Position numbers and translations under genes: made by a program
NCBI GenBank assembly: GCA_025351765.1
Contig: JANXVH010000172.1
Coordinates: 1-64,000, forward strand
Direction: 5' to 3'
DNA from: Pedobacter sp.
GTDB lineage: Bacteria; Bacteroidota; Bacteroidia; Sphingobacteriales; Sphingobacteriaceae
Length of the DNA: 64,000 bases
Shown: in pieces, positions 39,859 to 49,482 of the stretch
Numbering within the stretch: position 1 is the first letter of the stretch
Layout: each line of letters opens with the position of its first letter
The notes under the pieces: generated by a model
Database searches by the model: none
What the model saw: the letters and a program-made list of their open reading frames with translations, nothing else
Told to the model about the DNA's origin: nothing

Positions 39859-39965
39859 GCTCTGGAGGTACTGGTATACCGTGAACGAATAAGTGAGCCC
39901 ACGCCATTAGCGTGAGCACTTTCACCTATCCTCTCGTTCGTCTTAAATTACCAGTTTTCCAGAGC
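39859..39965. repeat. Nested inverted repeats / structured element
   Basis: Outer arms GCTCTGGAGGTACTGGTA / TACCAGTTTTCCAGAGC, middle GAACGA/TCGTTC, inner GCCCACGC-CATTA-GCGTGAGC. Confidence 0.6.
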
Positions 39966-40127
39966 GAGATTAAAGTGCGAATGCTTCAATTATTAGTAAG
40001 AAGGAATCGCAAAAATAAAAAGTATTTACATTACTCTTGTTAATTACAAAACACTAAAATACAAAATATTTCAATTGGTACATAATAATGTACCAATTTA
40101 TTTTTTCACTGTTCTCATATTTCAGGC

Positions 40128-40382
40128 ATGAATGACGACGAAAAAGATTTATTTAATTCTTCCTTAGGGGAGAAAATTAAATCTATTCGAAAAGGTCATA
40201 ATTTTGGCGTTCGAGAACTTGCATTGATTGCGGAAATAGAACATCATCAGTTAATTAACATTGAAAAAGGTCGAGTTGACATTCGGCTTTCTACTTTAAG
40301 AAAAATAGCAAAAGCTTTGAAATGCACCCCAAAAGATTTGTTGGATTTTGAATTCGAAATTAATTCAACAAAAATCAAGTAA
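40128..40382 (+). CDS. XRE-family HTH regulator
   Basis: IKSIRKGHNFGVRELALIAEIEHHQLINIEKGRVDIRLSTLRKIAKALKCTPKDLLDF. Confidence 0.85.
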   Translation: MNDDEKDLFNSSLGEKIKSIRKGHNFGVRELALIAEIEHHQLINIEKGRVDIRLSTLRKIAKALKCTPKDLLDFEFEINSTKIK

Positions 40383-41357
40383 ATATTAAATTCCGCGATT
40401 ATATTTCGTAACCTGCAATGAACAGAAGCACAATGGCTACCTTGTTCGATTTAAGAAGAAAAAGATTCCATACTATAGGTAAATTTAGCTAATAATCCAG
40501 TAGTACTTTATAATTAAAAATTAATCTAAATCCTAATTTAATTTCGGGATATCTCTCCTTTTACTTAGTTCTTATTTGTTTTAATGTAGATTGTCATCCA
40601 ATACTGATTTTCATAACATCTTCTATTCGAGTAGTGTAGCACGTACACAAATTAGGCGCATTGAGTTGTAATTGTTTATCGTTGCCTTGTGCATCTAATT
40701 GGACTGTGTTTCGTCCGTAACGGTATTAATATTGTCTAAGGCTTTAGATAGTTTGGCTTCCAAAGCCAGCCCGTAGGGGAACGTTCTCGAACCCTTTTTT
40801 AGCAAATTTAAGATTATTGGCAGTGTCTTAATTTTTTAACATTCTAATAATCAACTCAGTGTAAACCATTGGAATATTATTTCGACTGGATTTCATTTAA
40901 CGTAATGTTGTTGTGAACGTTCGAGTGTTCGGACTTCTTTTCTTGCAAGAAAAGAAGCAAAAGAACCGGAGAAAATTTAAGCATTCTTTAATTTTCTAGT
41001 TGATGATCGCGGGGCTTACAACCACTTACTTTAAATCCATGTCCCATTCGAAATTAGTATACCAGGCTCAATGTTGGCGGGGCGATCACGTTTTTGGCCA
41101 GCTATAGCCTGGAGCGGAGGTTCCGGGAGGCCTGACCAGACTGTTCCGTGCGGTTTAGAGCACTTAGTTGTGCAACGAGTACAAGAAAAACAATCAAAAA
41201 CCAATAGCTTTACAAACTGTAACAGAATTCCACGGCTGTTATTAGCGTCTCAATTTAAATCGTTTTGCGTTAAATTAAATTTCTACTATGAACAAATAAA
41301 CCGCGAAGAAAACTTAAGTTAAAAGCTTATTCCTCAAACATACCCGATAACGCATTA

Positions 41358-41858
41358 TTAAAAAGCTCTTGTACCATAACCCTTGCTAATATTCAGATCA
41401 CGAAGTTTGTTGAAAAGGCCTACCATGGTACCATTTTCCATAATCCATTCCATTATGATCTGAAGCATTTCGTCGGCATCAGTATTGTAGGTCATCCTAC
41501 CATCCCCGCCGCGAGTGCCGTCTTTCCTGATTCTTTTCCCTCGGGTCAGATAGGTGTTCTTTTCTTCATAAATGAAATCTCGCGCGGCTTTATTCGAAGG
41601 TCCTTTAGGTAAATGCGCACGTAGTAACCTATTAATTCCTTTGTAATAAAGGTCAAATTTCTTCTCAGGATCATCAATATTACTGAGGGCCGTTTGAAGA
41701 ATTTCTCTTTGTCGTTCCAGGTCGCCTGTGGGTGAAATAATTAACTGCTCGCCTTTGACCTGATCAGAGGCAGCCAGGATATTTTGCTTGAGTTGTTCGT
41801 CTGCTAATTCTTTTTCTGTTTTTTTTCGCTGATGTGGTTTGTTCTCTTCTTCGGCCAT
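41358..41858 (-). CDS. Hypothetical partner of the ImmA/IrrE protein
   Basis: 166 aa, charged; 5 nt downstream of the ImmA/IrrE gene. Confidence 0.65.
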   Translation of the reverse strand: MAEEENKPHQRKKTEKELADEQLKQNILAASDQVKGEQLIISPTGDLERQREILQTALSNIDDPEKKFDLYYKGINRLLRAHLPKGPSNKAARDFIYEEKNTYLTRGKRIRKDGTRGGDGRMTYNTDADEMLQIIMEWIMENGTMVGLFNKLRDLNISKGYGTRAF

Positions 41859-41863
41859 GGTAA

Positions 41864-43075
41864 TTAAATATTAAAAATGTTTTCCTTTAAGTAGTTTACA
41901 GTATCTTCAATACGTTCCTTATCAAAAGGATCGATATTGATATCGTTTAAGGCCAGCTTAACGTCGGCTTCAGTGTGTTTGTATTTTGCCCAGAAGCTGC
42001 CTTTTCCTGCGGCATCCATATCCCAACAATAAAAATTATATATCATGGAAGGATGGATCTGGTGCTCCCTTGCAAAGTTGGCCACCACCAAAGGGCTGTC
42101 GATATATTTGTAAATAAACCTGGACCGCTCAGCAGGTAAAAAGTAATCACGGGCAAACTCATCAGCTTTATCTTCCTGAAGCAAAAAGAGATCGGCTTCA
42201 CCGGTTAAATGAAAAACATTACGTTCGATTTCATCAAAATCGAAAATTACGTGGTGCAATTCATGCAGCAAGGCGAACCATATAGTTGCGTATCGTTTAT
42301 TAAGATCCGTCAGAACAATACAAGGTTTACTGTTAATGACAAAGGTTGCCCCTCTGACCTGCGTAGTTTGTAAATGCGGTTGATAGATTACGCTAACTCC
42401 TATATTATACAACGCCTGGGTGACTGTCCGAAGCCCGGTTGTCACGTTCATGCTATAGGGTTTGATCTTAGCAATAAGCTCTATCAGTTTCGTCTTATCA
42501 TACGAATTAGAATTTTTCAGGCAATCAAAATGCGCATAAGCGGACCTTACCCAAAATTCGCGCATCAGACCACTTTCACTTTTCTTTGTTTTGCTAAATG
42601 CAGGAATGATTTGTTTGTTGGAATATTGAAAAATGGATTTTAGTCCGAAATAAGTAACAATACGTTTTTCTATTTGATCAAAATCCGTTTTAGTTGTCAA
42701 AAAACCTGATTTCGCAAGGTTTTTGATGTCAAACGTCGACAGGATGTAAGATTTCTTTTTCGCATCTTCCAATTCACCTACCATTTCCTGTGGCATATCA
42801 TTAAGGAATAATTTTAATAACGCGTCCATTTGCAGCCCTAGGAATTGCCCAAGCTTCAATAAATTAATTACATCCACTCGTTTGGCTGAACCATCCAATA
42901 TGCCTTCCAGTGTGCGTTTCTGCATATTCAGCATTTTTTCTGCCTGGTTAATGGTGATGCCGTGCCGTGCAAGCCTAGCATCAAAAATTTCCTTAATCGA
43001 ATTGGTTTCACCTTCCCACACGTCAACCGGGGAAAGCATTTTGTAGAATTCGTTCAGAAACTGATTTTCATCCAT
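41864..43075 (-). CDS. HTH plus ImmA/IrrE metallopeptidase-domain protein
   Basis: HGITINQAEKMLNMQKRTLEGILDG; LLHELHHVIFDFDEIERN...EDKADEFARDYFLP. Confidence 0.85.
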   Translation of the reverse strand: MDENQFLNEFYKMLSPVDVWEGETNSIKEIFDARLARHGITINQAEKMLNMQKRTLEGILDGSAKRVDVINLLKLGQFLGLQMDALLKLFLNDMPQEMVGELEDAKKKSYILSTFDIKNLAKSGFLTTKTDFDQIEKRIVTYFGLKSIFQYSNKQIIPAFSKTKKSESGLMREFWVRSAYAHFDCLKNSNSYDKTKLIELIAKIKPYSMNVTTGLRTVTQALYNIGVSVIYQPHLQTTQVRGATFVINSKPCIVLTDLNKRYATIWFALLHELHHVIFDFDEIERNVFHLTGEADLFLLQEDKADEFARDYFLPAERSRFIYKYIDSPLVVANFAREHQIHPSMIYNFYCWDMDAAGKGSFWAKYKHTEADVKLALNDINIDPFDKERIEDTVNYLKENIFNI

Positions 43076-43155
43076 AGTGTAGCAAAAATGAAAATAATTA
43101 TTGGGATATTCAAATAAAAGTTATGTAAATTTACATAACTTTTAAAATATATTCA

Positions 43156-44850
43156 ATGCCTGCTTTTCCAGTTGCCGAGCCAGATGCCCACCACGATTAC
43201 GCGCACAGTGTGGCATTGGAGAGAGATATACATATTTCTGAAGTTACTCAGCGCGGGCGAAAAGGTTATAAGTGTATAGGTTGCCAGCGCGAGATGCAAG
43301 CCGTATTACCAAAAGTCCAAAATTATAGACCCTATTTCCGGCACGACGCAAAATTTATCAAACCCGGCGATAAATGCACTTTTAAAGATGAGGATTACAG
43401 GCGTAAACTTGCCGCCACGACACTGGAGCTAAATAAAGAGATCAAGGTTCCTCCGGTTTACAAATATCCCCCTAAAGGTGTGGCCGGATTGGCGCTGTTT
43501 CTTTTGCCGGGAACTGTCATTGCCGCGGGCCGTGTTGAAAAAAATAAATATTTTTTCGAAGATCATAATGGCAATATAAAGGCGGATTTTAGTTATCATG
43601 GGCCACAGGAAGAATTGTTATTTAAGGCCGATATAGTTTTTTATGACGAAAACGATGAGCCTATACTATTTATCCAATTAGGTAAAAGAAAAAAATTAAC
43701 TGTAAATGAATTTGCCGGATTAAAACGGCTACGTGTTAATACGATCAAGTTAACAATACCAAAGGAATCTGCTGAGGCAATAGAAATTTCTCAAAAAAAG
43801 GGCGACCGCGCCAAATGGTTATACCACGATGATGAACAACAAATCGCTTATTTTTCAGTACCCACCGATCTTGGAGATGGAATACCTGCAATTGATGGAG
43901 ACCCGGATAGACTTTCTGAAGAAAGTTACGACTGCCGAAAGGTACAAGTTAACAATCTCATACGAGCACTTGGCCGATGTTTGGAATCAGAACCGTACCG
44001 CACGGCAGAACGAGCAGTTGTTACAGCTATCGGAAGAACTGAACTCGCAATCAAGCGAGTTGGAGAACGACGGGCTGTTTTTGAAGAACAATATCGAAAC
44101 GACGCTGAAACAACATATCGCGGAGAGTTGGACGAAATTGAAGCAAGACGAGTTCAATTTAGAACTACAAAAGCAGGACTTAACGGACGTTATCAACGCC
44201 TGGACGAAAGATATCAATCAACAAAACAGCGACTTAGAGAAGAGAAAGCGTTACTTGATGCAAACATCCGGCAGGAAGAAATCGCGCTTGGCGGAACAGG
44301 AAAAACAATTGGGCAATTACAAGACGATGCTGACCGAGAGCACAAAGCAGCACGAGATCGATTGGATGAACAATTTGGAAGAGAACTCGAATCAATTGGA
44401 GCGGAGCAAGAACGAGTGGAACGAGCTATTGCAATTGAAAGAGCAGCTATCGAGCGATTACGCGCAGATATTACAAATGCACCAGCAGAACTTATCAGAA
44501 AGCAACACAGCCAGCGAAGCTATCATGAGCGACTTGAAGCAGCAGAAAAAGAAATTATCGGTGGACTTGAAAAAGAACGAGATGGAAGACAAGAACGTAT
44601 TGATGGCGCACGAAGTGATCTTGCAGCGCGATTTGACGAGTTACGAAGACAAACTGCTCTTGCCGCTGAAAACAAAGATACTGAAGGAGGAACCGGCTTG
44701 TCCCTACGACTTAAAGCACTTAGTCCTGCAAGAGGATATGTTTTGGCTGTCGAGAATGGCAAAGCAGATAGCCGAAGACTCCGTAAAGCGAAGGATTTTA
44801 TTGGAACAGCAGCTTTCCAATCTTGGCTATTACAACGTCAGCGTGGATGA
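43156..44850 (+). CDS. CoiA-like putative nuclease with coiled-coil C-terminus (frame 1)
   Basis: N-terminus CIGCQREMQAV...NYRPYFRHDAKF, LLFKADIVFYDENDEPILFIQLGKRKK; then ESYDCRKVQVNNLIRALGRCLESEPYR and an Arg/Glu-rich coiled coil. Shares about 1 kb with a second same-strand frame. Confidence 0.7.
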   Translation: MPAFPVAEPDAHHDYAHSVALERDIHISEVTQRGRKGYKCIGCQREMQAVLPKVQNYRPYFRHDAKFIKPGDKCTFKDEDYRRKLAATTLELNKEIKVPPVYKYPPKGVAGLALFLLPGTVIAAGRVEKNKYFFEDHNGNIKADFSYHGPQEELLFKADIVFYDENDEPILFIQLGKRKKLTVNEFAGLKRLRVNTIKLTIPKESAEAIEISQKKGDRAKWLYHDDEQQIAYFSVPTDLGDGIPAIDGDPDRLSEESYDCRKVQVNNLIRALGRCLESEPYRTAERAVVTAIGRTELAIKRVGERRAVFEEQYRNDAETTYRGELDEIEARRVQFRTTKAGLNGRYQRLDERYQSTKQRLREEKALLDANIRQEEIALGGTGKTIGQLQDDADREHKAARDRLDEQFGRELESIGAEQERVERAIAIERAAIERLRADITNAPAELIRKQHSQRSYHERLEAAEKEIIGGLEKERDGRQERIDGARSDLAARFDELRRQTALAAENKDTEGGTGLSLRLKALSPARGYVLAVENGKADSRRLRKAKDFIGTAAFQSWLLQRQRG

Positions 44851-44875
44851 ATTAATTGAAGTGGCAAATAAGTAA
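43829..44875 (+). CDS. Overlapping coiled-coil ORF (frame 2, 348 aa)
   Basis: Open 348 codons inside the previous gene; Leu/Lys/Glu/Gln coiled coil with natural C-terminus EEPACPYDLKHLVLQEDMFWLSRMAKQIAEDSVKRRILLEQQLSNLGYYNVSVDELIEVANK; next ATG is 6 nt after its stop. Confidence 0.5.
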   Translation: MMNNKSLIFQYPPILEMEYLQLMETRIDFLKKVTTAERYKLTISYEHLADVWNQNRTARQNEQLLQLSEELNSQSSELENDGLFLKNNIETTLKQHIAESWTKLKQDEFNLELQKQDLTDVINAWTKDINQQNSDLEKRKRYLMQTSGRKKSRLAEQEKQLGNYKTMLTESTKQHEIDWMNNLEENSNQLERSKNEWNELLQLKEQLSSDYAQILQMHQQNLSESNTASEAIMSDLKQQKKKLSVDLKKNEMEDKNVLMAHEVILQRDLTSYEDKLLLPLKTKILKEEPACPYDLKHLVLQEDMFWLSRMAKQIAEDSVKRRILLEQQLSNLGYYNVSVDELIEVANK

Positions 44876-44881
44876 TTAACG

Positions 44882-45334
44882 ATGCTAACTACAAAAATAC
44901 TAGGTAAGGGTAATCATCAGGTTTTATATAGAACCAACCCGAGTTATATCCTCCATGTCGGTCACCATACCGGACGTATTCGTTGTTATCGTTCACATTG
45001 CTTATATTTTCAGCAACATGATGTATATCGCTATTGATAAAACACATCTTACGATTTCGAATTGTACCTGTATAAACACGGTACAGCCCGAAAAATCGGT
45101 TTACACATTAAACTGATGGGTTTTAAACGGGCTGGAATCAAGGCGTTCAATTCTTACGGTAATCTATTTGTGTATTTTAACGACTACAACTACACATTGG
45201 GCAGCAGTCCGGAACATATTTGGATCACCAAGTTGTATGATCAAATGCTGAGCATGGACGAAATCAACATGATAGCCGCCAAATTTAGAGATGAGATCCT
45301 CGAACGAATCAACATCCAGTTAGAGGATCTTTAG
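44882..45334 (+). pseudogene. Small gene pair or gene interrupted by in-frame TGA-TAA
   Basis: Frame from ATG 44882 reads MLTTKILGKGNHQVLYRTNPSYILHVGHHTGRIRCYRSHCLYFQQHDVYRY, TGA TAA (45035-45040), then NTSYDFELYLYKHGTARKIGLHIKLMGFKRAG... to 45334. Confidence 0.4.
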
Positions 45335-48300
45335 CTCGCTCCGGAAATTTTATCATAAAGGCGGATGGCACTTTCCTGCGATGCCATCTTAACTGAATTG
45401 GCTTCGAATTGCTTGGCATTGTTTTCCATCAAGTAAGTTAAGCCCTGTATGAAATTTTCAGGAATGGGTTGTCCTTTTTTGGCCATTTCCTGTCGTTTTT
45501 TCAGCCATTTTTCAACTTTCTTTCGGACTTTGGGGAAGTTATCACGGTAAAGGGCAATATGCTGCAGTATTGTACCACTGATGCTTCGCAAATCGCAAAA
45601 CGTGTCCGCATAAAAAGATGGCTGTTGGGCCAATTCGTATAACTCGAGGGCATAACGGGTAAACTTGGGTTTATTTAAACGGTACAAGGGGTTTGATGGA
45701 GACGAATCATCAGGGGAATAACCTTTTGCTCGCAGCACCGCGACATAGTCCTCCACAGCGGCTTTATGTTGCAGCTTGACCAGGAACCTGATGAACGTCA
45801 GCTTTTCTTCCGGATTGCTTTCCTCAGCCGCTTTTTGCAACAACGTTTTCTTAATTGTTGGACTGCCGGCGGTGATGAACTTTTCAATAAGTGCTTGTAA
45901 AAAATAGGACGTCGATGTTTCCAGCAATGGTCGCAGCATTTCCAGGTTGCCCCCAAGGCGCAAATAAGCATTTAGCAACTGGTAGTCATCCTTTACAGTG
46001 CCATCGAGCAGGTAAACCCGAAATAATGGTACTGCTCTTTTCACATCGTGTGTTTCCATGAACTTTACATAATCGTCTAATAGCTTCTGTCCCGGAACTT
46101 GCAGGGTCATGTTCGTCAGAATTGCCTCTGCCGTTGTTTCAAAACCAATTACCGACTGCACAAACGGAATGATTTCAATCAACTGGTCATCCCATCTGAA
46201 TGTGTTTAACATGTCCTCGTACAGCGCGTTCGGATATTTCCGAATATCCAGGTAACGTATAAAAAAGGAAAAAATTTCCGACGTCTTATCCATAATCCAC
46301 CCCCCGTAAGGAGTCCAGCTTATCGCTTCCCTGAAATTTACAGTTGTTGCTGCCTGGTCGCACCAGGCAAAGATCGGCTGCCATTGATCTGTTGTAAGTT
46401 TGGCCTGCGGGTGATGCAATAAATAATCATGCAACCGGTTAGGCAATCGCAGTTCGAAATCTGTTAGAACTTCCCGGGTGACATCTTGCAGGCTAACCGT
46501 GTGATTTTCGCCACGCAGATCGATAATATCCCTTGCAATTCCGGAAAAGTCCGTGCTCCAGAAATCTGCTACAATATCATTGTACCGATCATCAGTAGTC
46601 AACGTATCTTTACCGAAGGCCTGAAAGATCATTTCAATTTCGCTTAGCATTACAGACTGGTCAAATATCGCTGCCAAGTCCCTGGCTTGAACCTCTTCCA
46701 TCCCCGGCATCTGGCGCTGAGGCCGCCGGGGGATCTCGTTCAAGGAAAAGGCAACTCTTATATAATCAGCGTTGACATTGTTTTGCAGATCCATTTGTTG
46801 ATGGATATCCTCAATGGTTTGCTGATCTATCCGACCGGCCTCCAGTTCCAGCACCAAAAAGTCGACGAATACAGTTGTTCCTAATATTGCCACGGTTCGC
46901 ACGAGTGAATAATCCCGGTATCTACGCGTAACAATCATTTCTTTCACGACCAGATCCAATTGCCCGGCAGCACTGAAATAGCTTAGAAAAGCCTTATTAA
47001 AATTAGACTTCTGTAGTATTTCGGAATGATGTGCTATAAAGGTTTGCCGGATCGCCTTCGATAATGATTCATCTTCGGTATATGCTTTAGCTTTTTCGAG
47101 GGTTGGTTCGTAAACTTTACTGAAGTAAACAGAATAAGCGAACCTGGAGAAATCGGTTGGGCCGGAGTTAAAAAGTTCAGTCAATCCAGCCGCAGTATGG
47201 ACGCGTTGCAGCGCATTGGACACTTCAGTAAATTCATTGCTCAGACGATTGCTTCCCTGTCTCTTGTTGAGCCGAGGCATTTCATCAGCTTGGAGGAACC
47301 GTGCTTGTTCCAGTAAGTAGCCAACGACCAAATCCTGGTGACCGGTTATCCATATCAGGGTAAAAAGCTGGTAGCGCACCCAGGTGTCTTCCGACGTTTT
47401 AAATTTCTTGAAGACTTTGAGAAAAGCCGCCGCAGAAATATCGAAAAGACCGCCAAAGCCAGCAAGCGCTGAGGCATGTAACTCGGCTTCATTTCCTTCA
47501 AGGATGCACTCGTAACGTAGTCTGAAGAGTTTCCGGTAGTTTGGATAAGCTTTTAGATGATAAAAATTTGCAATAGTTAACGCATTCATTTTGGATATGC
47601 TATCACCTGAATCCAGTTCCGCCAACAAGTAATCAAAAATCTGCTCACTTTCAGAAAAGCTGGCCAGATCTTCATACCGATAGATCTGCCGGTTAATTCT
47701 GCGTCTTTCGTTTTTAAATTGTACAAAAATGCCGGAAAACAGGTCGAACTTTAACTGGTCAGGCATTTTCTTGGAGTCAAGCGCGATCAACAGGTCTTTG
47801 TTTTCTTTCGCTAGCCAGTTAAATATCGTATTTATCAAAGCGGCTTTTTCAGGCAGGATATCGATCACAAATGCGAGGGTATTTACCCAGCTGGGTTTTA
47901 TCCTGTCAAAATCCGGTTCTACCCCAATAATTTCTTTAATCTTCTTGAATTTTAATTGCGCCAATACTTTCGCCGCGAGGTATTCCTGCGCATTATTATG
48001 GGTAAATTTGAACACTTTACTTTTATCGTCAGTGCCCTGGAAGAGGTTGCCTGCCTTAAGTACCTTTCTGTAATCCTTTTTATCCGGTAATATTAAATGA
48101 AGATCGCTGCTGCTCACTTGGTTGGTACCTTTTGCTTCCATGACAAAGGCAGCCTTGGTAAAAAGTTTAAATAAGGCTAACTCGTAAGGTGCTCGCTCTT
48201 CCGGCTTCAGTTTACCCACATCCATGCGGATAAGGTCAAATATTTCGGATTCAAACAATTTGCCTTTACTGTCCGCGATCTGGTGACCGTTACGGAATTG

Positions 48301-49443
48301 CTGCACCAGCTTCACCAGATAATAGGGAGCATGCAGCAAATCACTGATCTTTTTGCGGTTGACTTCCAGTAAGAAATCTTTCTTGTTTTGCCCAAGGTGT
48401 TTATCCAAGTATTTTTCAATTTCTTGGTTTGCAAGCGGATCAAGCTTATAGGAGGAAAAATCTGTTAAGGTATTGTAAGCGGAGTTTTCGGAATCTGTCG
48501 TGTAAAAATTGGTACGGCAGGAAACGATGATACGGCTCTTCGGATAACCTTCTGCGAATTGAAGGATCGCGTCAATCGTTTCCTTCCGGTTCTTGCCCCG
48601 TATTTCGTCCAACCCGTCCAGCAAGACATAAAGCTGATCCGAAGGGATTCGATCGATCTGCGGTATTCGCTTATGGATAGGGCCGTTGAAATGGTGCCCG
48701 AAAATAATGCGGTGGGCATGGATAGAAGGCTTTTGAGATAATACATGTGCCAGCCTGATCAGTTCAGTCGATTTCCCGCTAAGACCCCAACCCAGCAACG
48801 CAATCCGGGTATGTTGCGTTAATACTTTTTCCAGCGTGTCATGATCTAACAGCAATTGTGCAATCGAATCGCCGCTGGAAGGGGTTACGGTTCGCAGGAG
48901 GTAACCATCGTAATCATCATTTTCAGGTTTTGGGGGTGGTGGTGCCTGCTGTTTGCGTACCTTTTTCAGCCATTTATAAAGCAATTTGATTTCCTGCGGC
49001 TGGGCCTCATCATTCATACTGCCCCGGCGAAGGTAAACGCGGTTAGCCATCAGCGTATTCGACTGATTTACCGGAACAGACAGATATTTTTCATGGGGAT
49101 GTACCGGGATTTCAATAATACCGTATTTTAATTCCCGGTAAGTGTAAATATAACTTTTGAACTTCGGTGCCGGGCTAATTTTACTTCTGGCTTTTTCCTG
49201 CAAAGCGGCATCGTCCATGATTTCACTTATACCGTGATAGACTTTATCGCCATTTGGCAGCAGTTTAATCCCGAAAATCAGGTGGGCGGTTTGCTCCCGA
49301 ATCGTGTTAGACATGGAAATCAGGTCTTTCAAAAAACCAGCGTCACCTTTGCCAGAATTACTGAAATCATAAAATGTCTTTTTGAAATCTAAAATTTCAG
49401 TTTCAGGATTGTTTAGTAATTCTGCAAATAAGGCGTCATTCAT
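45331..49443 (-). CDS. AlbA_2/Schlafen-like plus NACHT NTPase with HEAT-like repeats (bacterial NLR-like)
   Basis: N-terminal ETEILDFKKTFYDFSNSGKGDAGFLKDLISMSNT; P-loop LLGWGLSGKSTEL; Walker B YVLLDGLDEIRG; long helical C-terminus. Confidence 0.8.
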   Translation of the reverse strand: MNDALFAELLNNPETEILDFKKTFYDFSNSGKGDAGFLKDLISMSNTIREQTAHLIFGIKLLPNGDKVYHGISEIMDDAALQEKARSKISPAPKFKSYIYTYRELKYGIIEIPVHPHEKYLSVPVNQSNTLMANRVYLRRGSMNDEAQPQEIKLLYKWLKKVRKQQAPPPPKPENDDYDGYLLRTVTPSSGDSIAQLLLDHDTLEKVLTQHTRIALLGWGLSGKSTELIRLAHVLSQKPSIHAHRIIFGHHFNGPIHKRIPQIDRIPSDQLYVLLDGLDEIRGKNRKETIDAILQFAEGYPKSRIIVSCRTNFYTTDSENSAYNTLTDFSSYKLDPLANQEIEKYLDKHLGQNKKDFLLEVNRKKISDLLHAPYYLVKLVQQFRNGHQIADSKGKLFESEIFDLIRMDVGKLKPEERAPYELALFKLFTKAAFVMEAKGTNQVSSSDLHLILPDKKDYRKVLKAGNLFQGTDDKSKVFKFTHNNAQEYLAAKVLAQLKFKKIKEIIGVEPDFDRIKPSWVNTLAFVIDILPEKAALINTIFNWLAKENKDLLIALDSKKMPDQLKFDLFSGIFVQFKNERRRINRQIYRYEDLASFSESEQIFDYLLAELDSGDSISKMNALTIANFYHLKAYPNYRKLFRLRYECILEGNEAELHASALAGFGGLFDISAAAFLKVFKKFKTSEDTWVRYQLFTLIWITGHQDLVVGYLLEQARFLQADEMPRLNKRQGSNRLSNEFTEVSNALQRVHTAAGLTELFNSGPTDFSRFAYSVYFSKVYEPTLEKAKAYTEDESLSKAIRQTFIAHHSEILQKSNFNKAFLSYFSAAGQLDLVVKEMIVTRRYRDYSLVRTVAILGTTVFVDFLVLELEAGRIDQQTIEDIHQQMDLQNNVNADYIRVAFSLNEIPRRPQRQMPGMEEVQARDLAAIFDQSVMLSEIEMIFQAFGKDTLTTDDRYNDIVADFWSTDFSGIARDIIDLRGENHTVSLQDVTREVLTDFELRLPNRLHDYLLHHPQAKLTTDQWQPIFAWCDQAATTVNFREAISWTPYGGWIMDKTSEIFSFFIRYLDIRKYPNALYEDMLNTFRWDDQLIEIIPFVQSVIGFETTAEAILTNMTLQVPGQKLLDDYVKFMETHDVKRAVPLFRVYLLDGTVKDDYQLLNAYLRLGGNLEMLRPLLETSTSYFLQALIEKFITAGSPTIKKTLLQKAAEESNPEEKLTFIRFLVKLQHKAAVEDYVAVLRAKGYSPDDSSPSNPLYRLNKPKFTRYALELYELAQQPSFYADTFCDLRSISGTILQHIALYRDNFPKVRKKVEKWLKKRQEMAKKGQPIPENFIQGLTYLMENNAKQFEANSVKMASQESAIRLYDKISGAS

Positions 49444-49482
49444 CGGTTAACTTAGGGTTGTAGGTTCTACAAAATTGTAAAA

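Noticed and set aside
40382-41357. tRNA or ncRNA in the ORF-poor gap
   Set aside because: No cloverleaf or recognisable RNA signature was evident by eye; only the palindrome stood out.
43987-44762. Antisense ORFs 43987-44217 and 44523-44762 in the overlap region
   Set aside because: Short, Ser/Cys-rich shadow translations with no natural features; likely a by-product of the A-rich codon pattern.
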